Of a DNA stretch of 64,000 nt, positions 1 through 8,843 are shown one piece after another. The DNA comes from Amycolatopsis sp. FDAARGOS 1241 (lineage in GTDB: Bacteria; Actinomycetota; Actinomycetes; Mycobacteriales; Pseudonocardiaceae), in NCBI RefSeq assembly GCF_016889705.1, contig NZ_CP069526.1:6882001-6946000 (forward strand), given 5' to 3'. The notes beneath the pieces are model-generated. The model searched no databases. It saw nothing but the letters and a program-made list of their open reading frames with translations, and was not told the origin of the DNA. The position numbers and the translations under genes were made by a program. The first letter of the stretch is position 1, and each line of letters begins with the position of its first letter.

Positions 1-287
1 CCGTCGGCGAGGCCGACGGTGCGGCCGCCGATCACCGGCGGCTTCCCGCCTGCCGCGAGCATCGCCTGCTGCGCCGGCGTCGGCGAGAACACCAGCAGTG
101 CCAGTCCCATGCCGACGGCCGCCACCGCTGTCCCCCAGCACAGCGCCGACGCAAGCGACCGATCCGGCAGCTTCTGGCACAGCAGGAGCACCACCACCAC
201 CACCACCGCCGCCGTCGCGCCCCGCGCCGGCGGCGGGGTGGCGATCATCGGGTCGACGCGGTGTGTCGAGAACCGCTGACCGCGCAC
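1..287 (-). CDS. Partial ESX type VII secretion membrane protein, EccE-like (N-terminus)
   Basis: The minus frame is open from a GTG at 287 to the window edge (95 codons seen). The start is chosen because GAGGAG lies about 10 nt upstream; an internal ATG at 248 is the alternative. The visible part reads R-F-S-T near residue 5, then two hydrophobic segments (roughly residues 23-36, rich in Val and Leu, and 46-61), then a polar stretch. EccE proteins begin with a short RFST-type motif and two membrane helices, and the mycosin gene just upstream fits an ESX locus. The gene begins inside the mycosin remnant. EccD is the alternative identity. The assignment is inference from N-terminal pattern and context only. 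Confidence 0.5.
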   Translation of the reverse strand, partial: MRGQRFSTHRVDPMIATPPPARGATAAVVVVVVLLLCQKLPDRSLASALCWGTAVAAVGMGLALLVFSPTPAQQAMLAAGGKPPVIGGRTVGLAD

Positions 288-289
288 CG

Positions 290-604
290 GTTTTCTTCTC
301 CTCTATCCGGCGGAAACCGGTGACCGTGACCCCCGTCGCGGCGGCGAGGACCACACCGCCCACGGCGAGGGCCACGAGGCGAAGCTCGCTGCCGGAGAGG
401 CGCGGCGACCGGAGCCGTCGACAGGCGAGGTCGCCGAATCGCCGGGCCTCGCGGTGGTCGCCATCGGCGTGGCTTCGTCGAACGGAACGTTCAGCACCGC
501 AGGCGGAAGCCGGCTCGCCAGACTCCCCGTCATCGATGCCCAAGCAGGTTCGCCGAAAGAACGCCGGGCACTACCAACGATGCCGTGCACGCAATTCCGC
601 GCGC
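290..604 (-). pseudogene. C-terminal remnant of a second mycosin-like subtilase
   Basis: No intact frame covers this stretch, but three partial frames on the minus strand together rebuild a mycosin C-terminus. They give a C-L-G-I-D-D motif like the C-G-V-V-D-A of the neighbouring mycosin, an L-P-P-A-V linker rich in Ala, Pro and Thr, a membrane helix LAVGGVVLAAATGVTVTGF and a basic tail. At least two frame changes are needed. The protease domain is absent. The helix is nearly the same as that of the next gene at DNA level (40-bp repeat). I read it as what is left of a tandem mycosin copy. Confidence 0.5.
331..370. repeat. 40-bp direct repeat, copy 1 (mycosin TM tail)
   Basis: Positions 331-370 and 667-706 match at 39 of 40 bases (the single mismatch is at 355). 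Each copy encodes, on the minus strand, the C-terminal membrane helix of a mycosin. This links the remnant to the adjacent mycosin gene. Confidence 0.9.
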
Positions 605-1748
605 CTACGGCGTGAACCGCGACGCCTTCCGGCGCCGCCGGCCGCGGCGGAAGGCGACGGCCGAGACCCCGTCGCGGCGGCGAGGACCACGCCGCCCACG
701 GCGAGGAAGCCAGCGGCGAGGTGCACCGGAGACGCGGGTGGCGCGGGGGCCGCAACCACGGCAGGCAGAGCCAGCGGCGCGGCCGAACCACCCGGCACCG
801 CAACGGAAGCGGGCAAAGTCGAGGACACGGCGGCATAAGCGTCGACCACGCCGCAGCCCCGCCGGGTGTAGCGGGTGCCCGAGGGCGGAGGGGACGCCGT
901 GAGGGTCAGCCGGGTCACCACCTGGTCGCCGGTCAGCGACGGGTGGGCGGCGCGCACGAGAGCCGCGACGCCGGCGACGTAGGCGGCAGCCGGCGACGGA
1001 TCCGTCACGGGCCAGCAGTGGGCAACGGCGCCGCCCCCGCCTGCGAAGGTGCTGACCAGGTTGGCGCCCGGAGCGGAAATGCCAAGGTAGTCACCGGCCT
1101 CCGTCTGGACGGGAGCGCCGGCCTCGCTGGTCGAGCCGACGGCCAGCACGCCGGGCGACGCGGTGGGGTAGGTGTGCGCGTCCTGCTGCGTCGCGGCGGC
1201 AGCGGAGACGACGACCGCACCGCGGGAGCGCGCGCGGGAAACGGCGGAAGCCAGGGCCGGGCTGTCCGCCACCGCGGGCACGGCCACGAGGATCACGCCG
1301 GCACCGCGGTCGACCGCCGTGTCCACGGCGCCAGCCAGCGCGCCCGGGTCACCGCAGTCGGAGCCGTCCACGTACCGCAACGCGAGCAGCTTCGCGTCCG
1401 GCGCCACGCCCGTGAACGTCGTTTCTTCCGACGGCTGCGCGCCGACGATCCCCGCGGCGATCGCGCCGCGGCCGTCGCAGTCGGAGGTGCCGCCACCGAG
1501 GACCTGGCCGAGCGCGAACTGACCGTTCTGCGCGTCGACACCCGTGCCGATCACGGCGACGAGCTGATCGTCGCCACGCGTCAGGGGCCACAGGCGTTGC
1601 GGGTCCACCAGCCGCTGCCCCACGGCACCGCACCGGTGTAGGTGCCGGACGGGTTCGCGCACGCCCCCACCGCGCTCGCGGACCCGCCGGCGACGGGCAC
1701 ACCCACCGCCGCGAGCGCGGCCGCGGCGATGACGGCTCGCCACCTCAC
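605..1748 (-). pseudogene. mycP: Mycosin (S8 protease of an ESX locus), two frameshifts and degenerate triad
   Basis: The intended protein starts at GTG 1748, with GGGAGG about 8 nt upstream. It has a signal peptide (MRWRAVIAAAALAAVG...), the catalytic Asp segment VIGTGVD, a subtilase core and a C-terminal membrane helix. Two frame breaks occur, each in a run of four G on the coding strand: near 1618-1621, and just after the TM helix near 665. Adding one G at each restores a mycosin-like reading, PWGQRLVDPQRLWPLTRG at the first and an FRRGRRRRK tail ending at TAG 605-607 at the second. In the core, the usual G-H-G-T is G-R-G-A (His to Arg). The usual G-T-S around the catalytic Ser is D-P-S, so even a frame-corrected protein would probably be inactive. 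Confidence 0.7.
667..706. repeat. 40-bp direct repeat, copy 2 (mycosin TM tail)
   Basis: This is the second copy of the repeat described at 331-370. It lies in the TM-tail codons of the frameshifted mycosin gene. Confidence 0.9.
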
Positions 1749-1820
1749 CGCGGCACCCTCCCGGGGAATCTCGCTGTCCGACAACGGGATTCTAGTCGAG
1801 CGGGCGCCGCGGCAACAGGT

Positions 1821-2720
1821 TCAGCGCAGGTCCATCCCGAGGTCCAAAGCGGGCGAAGAGTGCGTCAACGCGCCCACCGACAGGAAGTCCACACCGGACT
1901 CGGCGTAGGCCCTACCACGGTCGAGGGTCAGTCCACCAGAGGATTCCAGCCGCGTTTTCGGCGAAACCGTGTCCCGCCGCGTCACGGCCTCGGCGCACTG
2001 CGCGGGCGTGAAGTTGTCCAGCAGCACCTCGTCCGCGCCCGCGGCGAGCGCCTCCTCCAGCTGTGCCAGATCGTCGACCTCGACCTCGCACGGCAGCTCC
2101 GGCGCGTGCTCGCGCGCCGCCGCCAGCGCGGCCGTCACCGAGCCGGCCGCGACGACGTGGTTGTCCTTGATCAGCACGGCGTCACCGAGGCCCATGCGGT
2201 GGTTCACGCCGCCGCCGCAGCGCACCGCGTACTTCTCCAGCAGCCGCAAGCCCGGCGTCGTCTTGCGGGAGTCGCGGATCGCAGCGCCCGTACCCTCCAC
2301 CTCGGACACCCACTCGGCCGTCGCCGTCGCGATGCCCGAGAGCCGGCACACGAGGTTCAGCGCCGTCCGCTCGGCCGTCAGCAGCCCCCGCACGGGGCCG
2401 CGCACCACGAGAGCGGGCTCCCCCGCCGCGAGCCGCGAACCGTCCGGCTTCGACGAAACGACCTCGTAATCGGAGCCCAGCACCGCGTCGAACACCGCGA
2501 GCATCACGGGCAGGCCGGCGACGACCCCGGGCGAGCGCGGCGTCAGCTCCGCGACGGCCCGCGCCGACGCCGGCACCGTCGACGCGGTGGTGGCGTCGGG
2601 CCCGTACCGCAGGTCCTCTTCGAGCGCCGTGGTCACCACGCGCCGGACATCGGCCACCTCGAGCCCGGCCGCGACCAGCGCGTGCTCGACGGCCTCGGAA
2701 AACGGGTAGAGCTCGGTCAT
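1821..2720 (-). CDS. nadC: Quinolinate phosphoribosyltransferase NadC
   Basis: Converts quinolinate and PRPP to nicotinate mononucleotide, CO2 and pyrophosphate, the last step of de novo NAD ring synthesis in the cytoplasm. The protein has 299 aa, the usual length. Visible family motifs are RKTTPGLR (residues 152-159), HRMGL, and KDNHV (185-189), with an EVEVDD stretch and a C-terminal SVGALTHS phosphate-binding loop. Its ATG overlaps the nadB stop by 4 nt (ATGA), so it is the last gene of a translationally coupled nadA-nadB-nadC operon. It should be under NrtR control through the operator upstream of nadA. Confidence 0.97.
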   Translation of the reverse strand: MTELYPFSEAVEHALVAAGLEVADVRRVVTTALEEDLRYGPDATTASTVPASARAVAELTPRSPGVVAGLPVMLAVFDAVLGSDYEVVSSKPDGSRLAAGEPALVVRGPVRGLLTAERTALNLVCRLSGIATATAEWVSEVEGTGAAIRDSRKTTPGLRLLEKYAVRCGGGVNHRMGLGDAVLIKDNHVVAAGSVTAALAAAREHAPELPCEVEVDDLAQLEEALAAGADEVLLDNFTPAQCAEAVTRRDTVSPKTRLESSGGLTLDRGRAYAESGVDFLSVGALTHSSPALDLGMDLR

Positions 2721-4357
2721 GCCACATCCTCCAGGGTGATCGGGTCGGCCAGCACCGGCTGACCGGAGAGACTGAGGCGGATCAGCTGGCTGCGCCGCCA
2801 GTGTCCGGAACGCTCGGGGAAGTCGGTCCGCACGTGGCACCCGCGCGATTCGGTGCGCCGCTGGGCGGCCGCCAGCAACGCCTGCGCCACCACGGTGAGC
2901 GCCGCGTCCTCCACGGCGGCGTGCGTCCACAACGGACTGTCCTTGGTAGACAGATCGAGCACGGAACCCGCCGCCGCCAGCCCGTCGGCGTCGCGGCCGA
3001 TCGCCGCGTAGCGGCTCATCACGCGCTGCAGTGCGTCGCGCTCGGCTGCCGGCGCCGACGTTTGCGACGGCAACCGGCCGCGCGACGGGTCGGGCAGCAG
3101 CCCGGCCGCGAGGTCCGCCGCCACGGCGCCGGCCACGCGGTGCCCGACCACGAGCCCTTCGAGCAAGCTGTTGGAGGCCAGCCGGTTCGCGCCGTGCAGC
3201 CCGGTGCGCGCCACCTCGCCGGCGGCGTACAGCCCGGTCACGCTCGAGCGTCCGTCCACAGTGGTCACCACGCCGCCGCACGCGAAGTGCGCCGCGGGGG
3301 TCACCGGGATCGCATCGACGGCCGGGTCGATCCGCAGCGCCGCGCACGCCGCGTGGACGGTCGGGAACCGCTTCGCGAAGCCGGCGATCCCGGTGGCATC
3401 GAGGAACACGTGGTCGCCGACCCCGCCCGGTGCCAGCGCCACGCGCCTCGTGATCGCGGCCGACACGACGTCGCGCGGCGCCAGGTCGCCCAGCGGGTGC
3501 ACACCCGCCATCACCGGCGCACCCGCGCCGTCGACGAGCGTGGCCCCCTCGCCGCGCACGGCCTCGGTGACCAGCGGGCACCGCCCGCGCGCGCCGGGGG
3601 TGTAGAGCACGGTGGGGTGGAACTGCACGAACTCGACGTCGGCCACTGTCGCCCCGGCCCGCAGCGCCAGCGCCAGGCCGTCGCCCGTCGCGATCTCCGG
3701 GTTCGACGTCGCCTGGTACAGCTGCCCGAACCCGCCGCTGGCCAGCAGCACGGCCGATGCGCGCACCACACCGGGCACGCCGTCGCGGTCGAGTACCGTC
3801 ACGCCCGCCACCTCACCGGCGGGCGTGCGCAGCGCGTCGACCGCGATGTGGTGCTGCAGCACGGGTACGCGCCGGTCGCCCGCCTGCGCCACGAGGGTGC
3901 GCTCGACCTCGGCGCCGGTCGCGTCGCCGCCCGCGTGGATCACGCGGAACGCGCTGTGCCCGCCCTCGCGCGTGCGCGCCAGTCCCTCGGCACCCGGGTC
4001 GAACCGCGCCCCACCGGCGCGCAGCCGCTCGACGGCGGCCGGGCCGCCGGCGATGATCGACCGCGCGGCGTCCTCGTCGCACAGGCCGGCGCCTGCGGTG
4101 AAGGTGTCCTCGGCGTGCTTCGCGACGGAGTCGTCGAGGTCGTGGTCGCTCTCCAGGACGACCGCGACCCCGCCCTGGGCCCAGCGCGTGTTGCCGTCGG
4201 ACACGGCCGCCTTGGTCACCACGAGCACGTGGAGGCCGAGCTCCTGCGCCCGCAGCGCGGCCGTCAGCCCGGCCACCCCGCTGCCCACCACGACGAGGTC
4301 CGCCCGGGCTTCCCACACCGGTGTTTTCGCCTCAGCGGCGTTAACCGGCGCGGTCAT
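2717..4357 (-). CDS. nadB: L-aspartate oxidase NadB
   Basis: An FAD enzyme oxidising L-aspartate to iminoaspartate, which NadA condenses to quinolinate. The 546-aa protein opens with a Rossmann FAD motif G-S-G-V-A-G (residues 25-30). It carries the succinate dehydrogenase / fumarate reductase flavoprotein family signatures: TRWAQGGVA, a TREGGHS segment, VQFHPT, and HFACGGV followed by GLYAAGE. The start at ATG 4357 is chosen because it overlaps the nadA stop by 4 nt and precedes a sensible N-terminus; the open frame runs further upstream but only as antisense of nadA. A C-terminal helical domain of normal length is present. Confidence 0.97.
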   Translation of the reverse strand: MTAPVNAAEAKTPVWEARADLVVVGSGVAGLTAALRAQELGLHVLVVTKAAVSDGNTRWAQGGVAVVLESDHDLDDSVAKHAEDTFTAGAGLCDEDAARSIIAGGPAAVERLRAGGARFDPGAEGLARTREGGHSAFRVIHAGGDATGAEVERTLVAQAGDRRVPVLQHHIAVDALRTPAGEVAGVTVLDRDGVPGVVRASAVLLASGGFGQLYQATSNPEIATGDGLALALRAGATVADVEFVQFHPTVLYTPGARGRCPLVTEAVRGEGATLVDGAGAPVMAGVHPLGDLAPRDVVSAAITRRVALAPGGVGDHVFLDATGIAGFAKRFPTVHAACAALRIDPAVDAIPVTPAAHFACGGVVTTVDGRSSVTGLYAAGEVARTGLHGANRLASNSLLEGLVVGHRVAGAVAADLAAGLLPDPSRGRLPSQTSAPAAERDALQRVMSRYAAIGRDADGLAAAGSVLDLSTKDSPLWTHAAVEDAALTVVAQALLAAAQRRTESRGCHVRTDFPERSGHWRRSQLIRLSLSGQPVLADPITLEDVA

Positions 4358-5364
4358 TCGCCGCCGCCGGGCTGCCCGATTTCGATCATCCGCTGCACCG
4401 AAGCGCGCGCCCGGGCGGCCGTGTCGGCGTCCACGTGGACCTCGTCGGCGCCCTCGCGCAGGCTCCGCAGCAGCGCGGCCGGCGTGATCATCTTCATGTA
4501 CCGGCACGACGCGCGGTCGTTCACGGCGCGGAAGTCGATCTCCGGCGCGGCCTTGCGCAGCTGGTGGATCATGCCGATCTCCGTGGCCACGAGCACCGAG
4601 CGGGCTTTCGTGTCGCGCGCCGCGTGCACCATGTCACCGGTGGAGAGGATCTTCACGCGCTCCGGCGCAACCGCACCCTCGCCCGCGAGGTAGAGCGCCG
4701 ATGTCGCGCACCCGCACTCGGGGTGGATGAACAGGTCGGCGTCGGGGTTCGCCGCCGCGCGCTCGGCCAGCTCGGCGCCGTTGATCCCGGCGTGGACGTG
4801 GCACTCGCCGGCCCACACGCGCAGGTTCTCCCGACCCAGCGTGCGCTTCACGTGCGCGCCGAGGAACTGGTCCGGGAGGAAGAGAACCTCCTGGTCGGCG
4901 GGGATCGAAGCCACCACGTCGACGGCGTTGGACGACGTGCAGCAGATGTCCGTCTCGGCCTTCACCTCGGCCGTGGTGTTCACGTACGACACCACCACCG
5001 CGCCCGGGTGCTCGGCCTTCCAGGCCCGCAGCTCGGCGCCGGTGATGGAGTCGGCGAGCGAGCAGCCGGCCCGCGCGTCGGGGATCAGCACCGTCTTCTC
5101 CGGCGCCAGGATCTTCGCCGTCTCGGCCATGAAGTGCACGCCGCAGAAGACGATCGTGGAGGCGTCGCTGCTCGCCGCGATGCGGCTCAGCGCCAGGGAG
5201 TCGCCCGTGAAATCGGCGATGTCCTGGATCTCGGGGACCTGGTAGTTGTGCGCCAGCAGCACCGCGTCGCGCTTGCGCGCGAGCTCGCGAACCTCCTCCG
5301 CCCAGTCCGCGTTCGCCGCCACCCCGCCGTAGGGGGTCAGGTCCTGCTCAACCGTGGAAGTCAT
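4354..5364 (-). CDS. nadA: Quinolinate synthase NadA
   Basis: A [4Fe-4S] enzyme condensing iminoaspartate with dihydroxyacetone phosphate to quinolinate. The 336-aa protein shows the family motifs [15 protein letters not shown] (residues 37-51), [14 protein letters not shown] (73-86), DICCTSS and HPECGC, which hold the conserved cysteines. It is the first gene of the nadABC operon. GGAGG lies 9 nt before ATG 5364. It is divergent from nrtR, with the NrtR-type palindrome between them. Confidence 0.97.
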   Translation of the reverse strand: MTSTVEQDLTPYGGVAANADWAEEVRELARKRDAVLLAHNYQVPEIQDIADFTGDSLALSRIAASSDASTIVFCGVHFMAETAKILAPEKTVLIPDARAGCSLADSITGAELRAWKAEHPGAVVVSYVNTTAEVKAETDICCTSSNAVDVVASIPADQEVLFLPDQFLGAHVKRTLGRENLRVWAGECHVHAGINGAELAERAAANPDADLFIHPECGCATSALYLAGEGAVAPERVKILSTGDMVHAARDTKARSVLVATEIGMIHQLRKAAPEIDFRAVNDRASCRYMKMITPAALLRSLREGADEVHVDADTAARARASVQRMIEIGQPGGGE

Positions 5365-5389
5365 GTCTGGCCCTCCTGGACCGTGGACG

Positions 5390-5414
5390 GGTTTTCGCCT
5401 TATAATCGAAAACC
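5390..5414. promoter_or_regulatory. Probable NrtR operator overlapping a TATAAT -10 box
   Basis: An 8-bp perfect inverted repeat, GGTTTTCG (5390-5397) and CGAAAACC (5407-5414), has a 9-nt spacer containing TATAAT (5401-5406). It lies between divergent nrtR and nadA. The geometry fits an operator of the Nudix-related regulator NrtR, which in actinobacteria controls nadABC. TATAAT ends 8 nt before the GTG of nrtR, so binding would occlude nrtR transcription, and probably the nadA promoter on the other strand as well. Confidence 0.7.
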
Positions 5415-6113
5415 GTGCGCAGTCATCTTAACACCCAGGCCCCCTTGGCCCACGAGGTTCTGTGTGCCGTCCTGCAAGTGCGCTCGGACACACTGCGGGT
5501 GCTCCTGTGGCGCCGCGCGCTCGACCCGCACCTCGGCCGGTGGTCACTCCCCGGCGGCCGGCTGCGCCCCGACGAGGACGTCGAAACGTCCATCCGCCGC
5601 CAGCTCGCCGAGAAGGTTGACGTGCGCCAGCTCAAGCACGTGGAGCAGCTCGCGGTGTTCAGCGCACCCGACCGCGTGCCGGGCCCGCGGGTGGTGGCCA
5701 CGGCGTTCCTGGGCCTGGTGCCCTCGGACGTCGACCCCGAAGTCCCGGAGGACACGCAGTGGCACGACGTGACCGCGCTGCCGCGCACCGCGTTCGACCA
5801 CGAGGCGATCGTGCTGCGCGCCCGCGATCGGCTGCGCTCGAAACTCAGCTACACCAACCTCGGTTTCGCGCTGGCGCCCGAACAGTTCACGATCTCGGCG
5901 CTGCGCGGGCTGTACTCCGCCGCGCTCGGTTACCGGGTGTCGGCCACCAACCTGCAGCGCGTGCTGGCCCGCCGCGGACTGCTCGTGCCCACCGGGCACA
6001 CGGCCTCCCCCGGCCGTGCCGGCGGCCGCCCCGCGGCGCTGTTCTCCTTCGCGGGCAAAGGGATGCAGGTCACTGACCCCTTCGCGGTGCTCAAGCCGCC
6101 GCCCGCAGGTTGA
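5415..6113 (+). CDS. nrtR: NrtR family regulator of NAD synthesis (Nudix-like plus winged helix)
   Basis: The 232-aa protein has an N-terminal Nudix-like domain with a degenerate Nudix box ([20 protein letters not shown], about residues 42-61, lacking the catalytic REVxEE pattern). This is expected for NrtR, which senses ADP-ribose rather than hydrolysing it. It ends with a winged-helix region ([13 protein letters not shown] through [11 protein letters not shown]). It is divergent from nadABC with a palindromic operator between, matching known actinobacterial NrtR/NdnR loci. The GTG start directly follows the operator with no Shine-Dalgarno, so the mRNA is probably leaderless and autoregulated. 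Confidence 0.85.
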   Translation: MRSHLNTQAPLAHEVLCAVLQVRSDTLRVLLWRRALDPHLGRWSLPGGRLRPDEDVETSIRRQLAEKVDVRQLKHVEQLAVFSAPDRVPGPRVVATAFLGLVPSDVDPEVPEDTQWHDVTALPRTAFDHEAIVLRARDRLRSKLSYTNLGFALAPEQFTISALRGLYSAALGYRVSATNLQRVLARRGLLVPTGHTASPGRAGGRPAALFSFAGKGMQVTDPFAVLKPPPAG

Positions 6114-6140
6114 CGGACTGCGAGCGCGCGCCGCTACCCG

Positions 6141-6146
6141 TACGGT
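6141..6146 (+). promoter_or_regulatory. -10 box (TACGGT) of a leaderless transcript
   Basis: TACGGT ends 6 nt before the GTG of the LON-domain gene, and no ribosome binding site is visible between. This spacing puts transcription start at or next to the start codon. Confidence 0.4.
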
Positions 6147-6152
6147 GGACGC

Positions 6153-6875
6153 GTGACCGAGCCGGACCAGGAGCAGAACCCCAGTGGGACAGCGACACTG
6201 CCGTTGTTCCCGCTGCAGACTGTGCTGCTGCCCGGCACGCACCTCCCGCTGCACATCTTCGAACCGCGCTACCGCCAGCTGACCGCCGACCTCGTGGGCG
6301 GCGCGGTGCCGGGGCGCGAATTCGGTGTGGTCGCGTTGCGGGCACCGCTCGTCCGGGAGGTTCGCGGTCTAGACCATGTGCACGACGTGGGCTGCAGCAC
6401 CGTGCTGCGCGAGGCGAAGCGGCTGCCCGACGGCCGCTACGACGTGGTCACCAAGGCCGCCCGCCGCTTCCGCCTGCGTGAGCTGGACTGCACCTCGGCG
6501 CCGTACCTCATCGGCGTCGTCGACTGGCTGCCGGACGACCCCGTGCCGGCCGCCGCGGCCGAGACCGGCCAGCGGCTCGGCGACGTCGCCCGCGCCGCTC
6601 ACCGCCGCTACTGCGAGGCCGCCTGGCACGCCGACGACTGGCAGACGCCCGGCGAGGAGGCCGACCTCACCGAACTCGCCTACCAGCTCGCCGCCGACTG
6701 CCTGCTGCCCTTGGAAGACCGTCAGCACCTGCTCGAGGAGACGCACCCCTTGCGGCGGCTGCGGATCATCTGCCGCCTGCTCACCCGGGAGGCGTGGTTC
6801 CTCGAGACGCTCAGCGCCGTACCGCTGCCCCCGACGGAGCTCGCGGACTACTCGAAACCGGCGAACCTGAACTAA
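6153..6875 (+). CDS. LON substrate-binding-domain protein
   Basis: The 240-aa protein consists of a Lon N-terminal (substrate-binding) domain without ATPase or protease domains. The motif LPLFPLQTVLLPGTHLPLHI (about residues 16-35) followed by FEPRYRQL is the family hallmark. The family is widespread in actinobacteria and its role is not established; binding of unfolded protein is inferred from the Lon relationship. The gene reads away from nrtR and its stop overlaps the stop of the convergent DUF2567 gene. Confidence 0.85.
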   Translation: MTEPDQEQNPSGTATLPLFPLQTVLLPGTHLPLHIFEPRYRQLTADLVGGAVPGREFGVVALRAPLVREVRGLDHVHDVGCSTVLREAKRLPDGRYDVVTKAARRFRLRELDCTSAPYLIGVVDWLPDDPVPAAAAETGQRLGDVARAAHRRYCEAAWHADDWQTPGEEADLTELAYQLAADCLLPLEDRQHLLEETHPLRRLRIICRLLTREAWFLETLSAVPLPPTELADYSKPANLN

Positions 6876-7477
6876 CCGAGCCGGCGCCCGAGGTCCTCAC
6901 GGCCGTTCCACGCCGTTAGCAGCGCGTACACCAGCGCCGTCATCAGCGGCGCGGCAAGCCAGATCCAGCCGGACTCCAGCCGGGGTGCCTCCGCGATGAC
7001 GGCGCCCAGTGCGGGCGGCGTGTCGATCGCGTACTTCGCGTTCACGAAGGCCACGCCGACCTGCGTGCCGAGCCAGCCCGCGAGCGCGGCACCACCCGCG
7101 GCGGCCAGGAACACGACCGGGCCACGGCGTTCGCGCAGCAGCCACACCACGATGCCGATCACCAGGCCCGTCGCGAGCGCCAGGAGGCCGTAGATGGCGA
7201 GGTCGTCGAAGCGGTGCCAACTTTCCAGCTCCAGCGGCACGCGCTGGCCGTCGGCCGTCACCACGCGCTCGCGCTGCGGCGGCGCCATCAGGGACCACAG
7301 CCAGCCGAGCGGGATGCCGAGCAATCCGGCGGTCGAGAGCACGCTGATGGCGGGCAGCAGGTCGGCCTTCACCACCACTGTGGGCCGCACCCGGTGGGGC
7401 GGGAAGAGGTTCGGCACCGACCACGCGTCGGCCACGGCGGACGACCGGTGTGCTGCCTTGCCCGCGGAATCGACCAC
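6872..7477 (-). CDS. DUF2567 membrane protein
   Basis: The 201-aa protein has four hydrophobic segments: around LLPAISVLSTAGLLGIPLGW, the LAIYGLLALATGLVIGIVVW region, a glycine/alanine-rich one (VFLAAAGGAALAGW) and a C-terminal one (WLAAPLMTALVYALL). It resembles the actinobacterial DUF2567 family, found next to bioB and Rv1590-type genes in mycobacteria (from memory). The start at GTG 7477 is chosen because GGGAGGG precedes it; the open frame extends upstream only in non-coding-looking sequence. It lies 56 bp behind bsaP on the same strand. Function unknown. Confidence 0.75.
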   Translation of the reverse strand: MVDSAGKAAHRSSAVADAWSVPNLFPPHRVRPTVVVKADLLPAISVLSTAGLLGIPLGWLWSLMAPPQRERVVTADGQRVPLELESWHRFDDLAIYGLLALATGLVIGIVVWLLRERRGPVVFLAAAGGAALAGWLGTQVGVAFVNAKYAIDTPPALGAVIAEAPRLESGWIWLAAPLMTALVYALLTAWNGREDLGRRLG

Positions 7478-7533
7478 CCCGGACTCCCTCCCTGCGCGTG
7501 TGCGGACCGAGCGTAACCGGTCAGCACCCGCGG

Positions 7534-7740
7534 TCAACCACTGGCGGTCTCCCCGTGCCGGCTGCACCGCGCGGTCCAGCCGACGGGCGTCACCTGCACG
7601 ACCATGCGCCGGGCGCAGAACACGCAGTACCGGGGCGGTTCCAGCGCCGTGCGCGGGTTGTGGCACGCCGGGTGGTCGGCGCCGCCGGGCGAGGGCTGTC
7701 CACAGTGGACGCAGTAACCGGGTTCGTCAGAGGGTGTCAC
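7534..7740 (-). CDS. bsaP: BsaP, biotin synthase auxiliary protein
   Basis: A 68-aa protein with six cysteines: C10-x2-C13, C26-His27, C39-x2-C42 and C59. It overlaps the 3' end of bioB by 14 nt and starts with GTG 7740. The position directly after bioB and the Cys pattern match the actinobacterial BsaP (Rv1590) family. BsaP is reported to be an iron-sulfur protein that supports turnover of biotin synthase, whose auxiliary cluster is sacrificed as sulfur donor. Overlap with bioB implies translational coupling and fixed stoichiometry. The metal ligands are inferred from the Cys spacing. Confidence 0.8.
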   Translation of the reverse strand: MTPSDEPGYCVHCGQPSPGGADHPACHNPRTALEPPRYCVFCARRMVVQVTPVGWTARCSRHGETASG

Positions 7741-8758
7741 TGAGCGCCTTGACCGGCATCTTGAGCTCGTCGAGCATCTTCAGGTCCGCGCTCGCGGGCC
7801 GGCCGAGGTTGGTCAGGTAGTTGCCGACGATGATCGCGTTGATACCGCCCAGCATGCCCTGCTCGGCACCGAGGTCGCCCAGGGTGAGCTCGCGGCCGCC
7901 CGCGAAGCGCAGCATCGTGCGCGGCATCGCGAGCCGGAACGCGGCGACGGTGCGCAGCGCGTCCTTGCCCTCGACGATCTCGAAGTGCTCGTACGGCGTG
8001 CCCGGCTGCGGGATGAGGAAGTTCATCGGCACCTCGTGCGGGCTCAGCTCGGCGAGCTGCACGGCGAACTCCGCACGCTGCTCGACCGTCTCCCCCATAC
8101 CGATGATGCCGCCGCAGCAGACCTCCATGCCGGCGTCGGCGACCATGCGCAGCGTGTCCCAGCGCTCTTCCCAGGAGTGCGTGGTGACGACCTCCGGGAA
8201 GTGCGAGCGCGCCGTCTCGAGGTTGTGGTTGTAGCGGTGCACGCCCATCTCGACCAGCTCGTCGACCTGCTCCTGGGTGAGCATGCCGAGCGAACACGCG
8301 ATCTGGATGTCGTTGCCGTCGGCCCGGATCGCCTCGACGCCTTCGCGGACCTGCGAGAGCAGCCGCTTGTCCGGCCCGCGCACGGCGGCGACGATGCAGA
8401 ACTCGGTGGCGCCCGTTTCGGCGGTCTGGCGCGCGGCCTTGACGAGGCCCGGGATGTCGAGCCATGCGGAGCGCACCGGCGACGGGAAGCGGCCCGACTG
8501 CGAGCAGAAGTGGCAGTCCTCCGGGCAGCCGCCGGTCTTGAGGCTGACGATGCCCTCGACCTCGACCTCCGGGCCGCACCAGCGCATGCGCACCTCGTGC
8601 GCGAGCTGCAGGGCCTCGGCGAGCCGTTCGTCGGGCAGCCGCAGCACGGCCAGCACCTGTTCCTCCGACAGCCCGACGCCGCGCTCGAGCACCTGTTCGC
8701 GGGCGACGGCGAGCACGTCGCCGGCGTCCTGGTCGAGCTTCCCCGGGGCTGCGGTCAC
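7727..8758 (-). CDS. bioB: Biotin synthase BioB
   Basis: A radical SAM enzyme inserting sulfur into dethiobiotin. The 343-aa protein has the SAM cluster motif C78-x3-C82-x2-C85 ([13 protein letters not shown]), then [25 protein letters not shown] and IPQPGTP, all family motifs. The start at GTG 8758 has AGGAGAAGGAG just upstream. The longer open frame beyond it is antisense to other reading, not N-terminal extension. The gene sits in bioD-bioB-bsaP order, 85 bp behind bioD. Confidence 0.97.
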   Translation of the reverse strand: MTAAPGKLDQDAGDVLAVAREQVLERGVGLSEEQVLAVLRLPDERLAEALQLAHEVRMRWCGPEVEVEGIVSLKTGGCPEDCHFCSQSGRFPSPVRSAWLDIPGLVKAARQTAETGATEFCIVAAVRGPDKRLLSQVREGVEAIRADGNDIQIACSLGMLTQEQVDELVEMGVHRYNHNLETARSHFPEVVTTHSWEERWDTLRMVADAGMEVCCGGIIGMGETVEQRAEFAVQLAELSPHEVPMNFLIPQPGTPYEHFEIVEGKDALRTVAAFRLAMPRTMLRFAGGRELTLGDLGAEQGMLGGINAIIVGNYLTNLGRPASADLKMLDELKMPVKALSDTL

Positions 8759-8843
8759 GACGTCTCCTTCTCCTCGGCTGCCTGACACCGGTACGGGCCC
8801 GGCCATCGTCCCCCAGCGCGGGCCGCGCCGGGTGCGACTCCCG

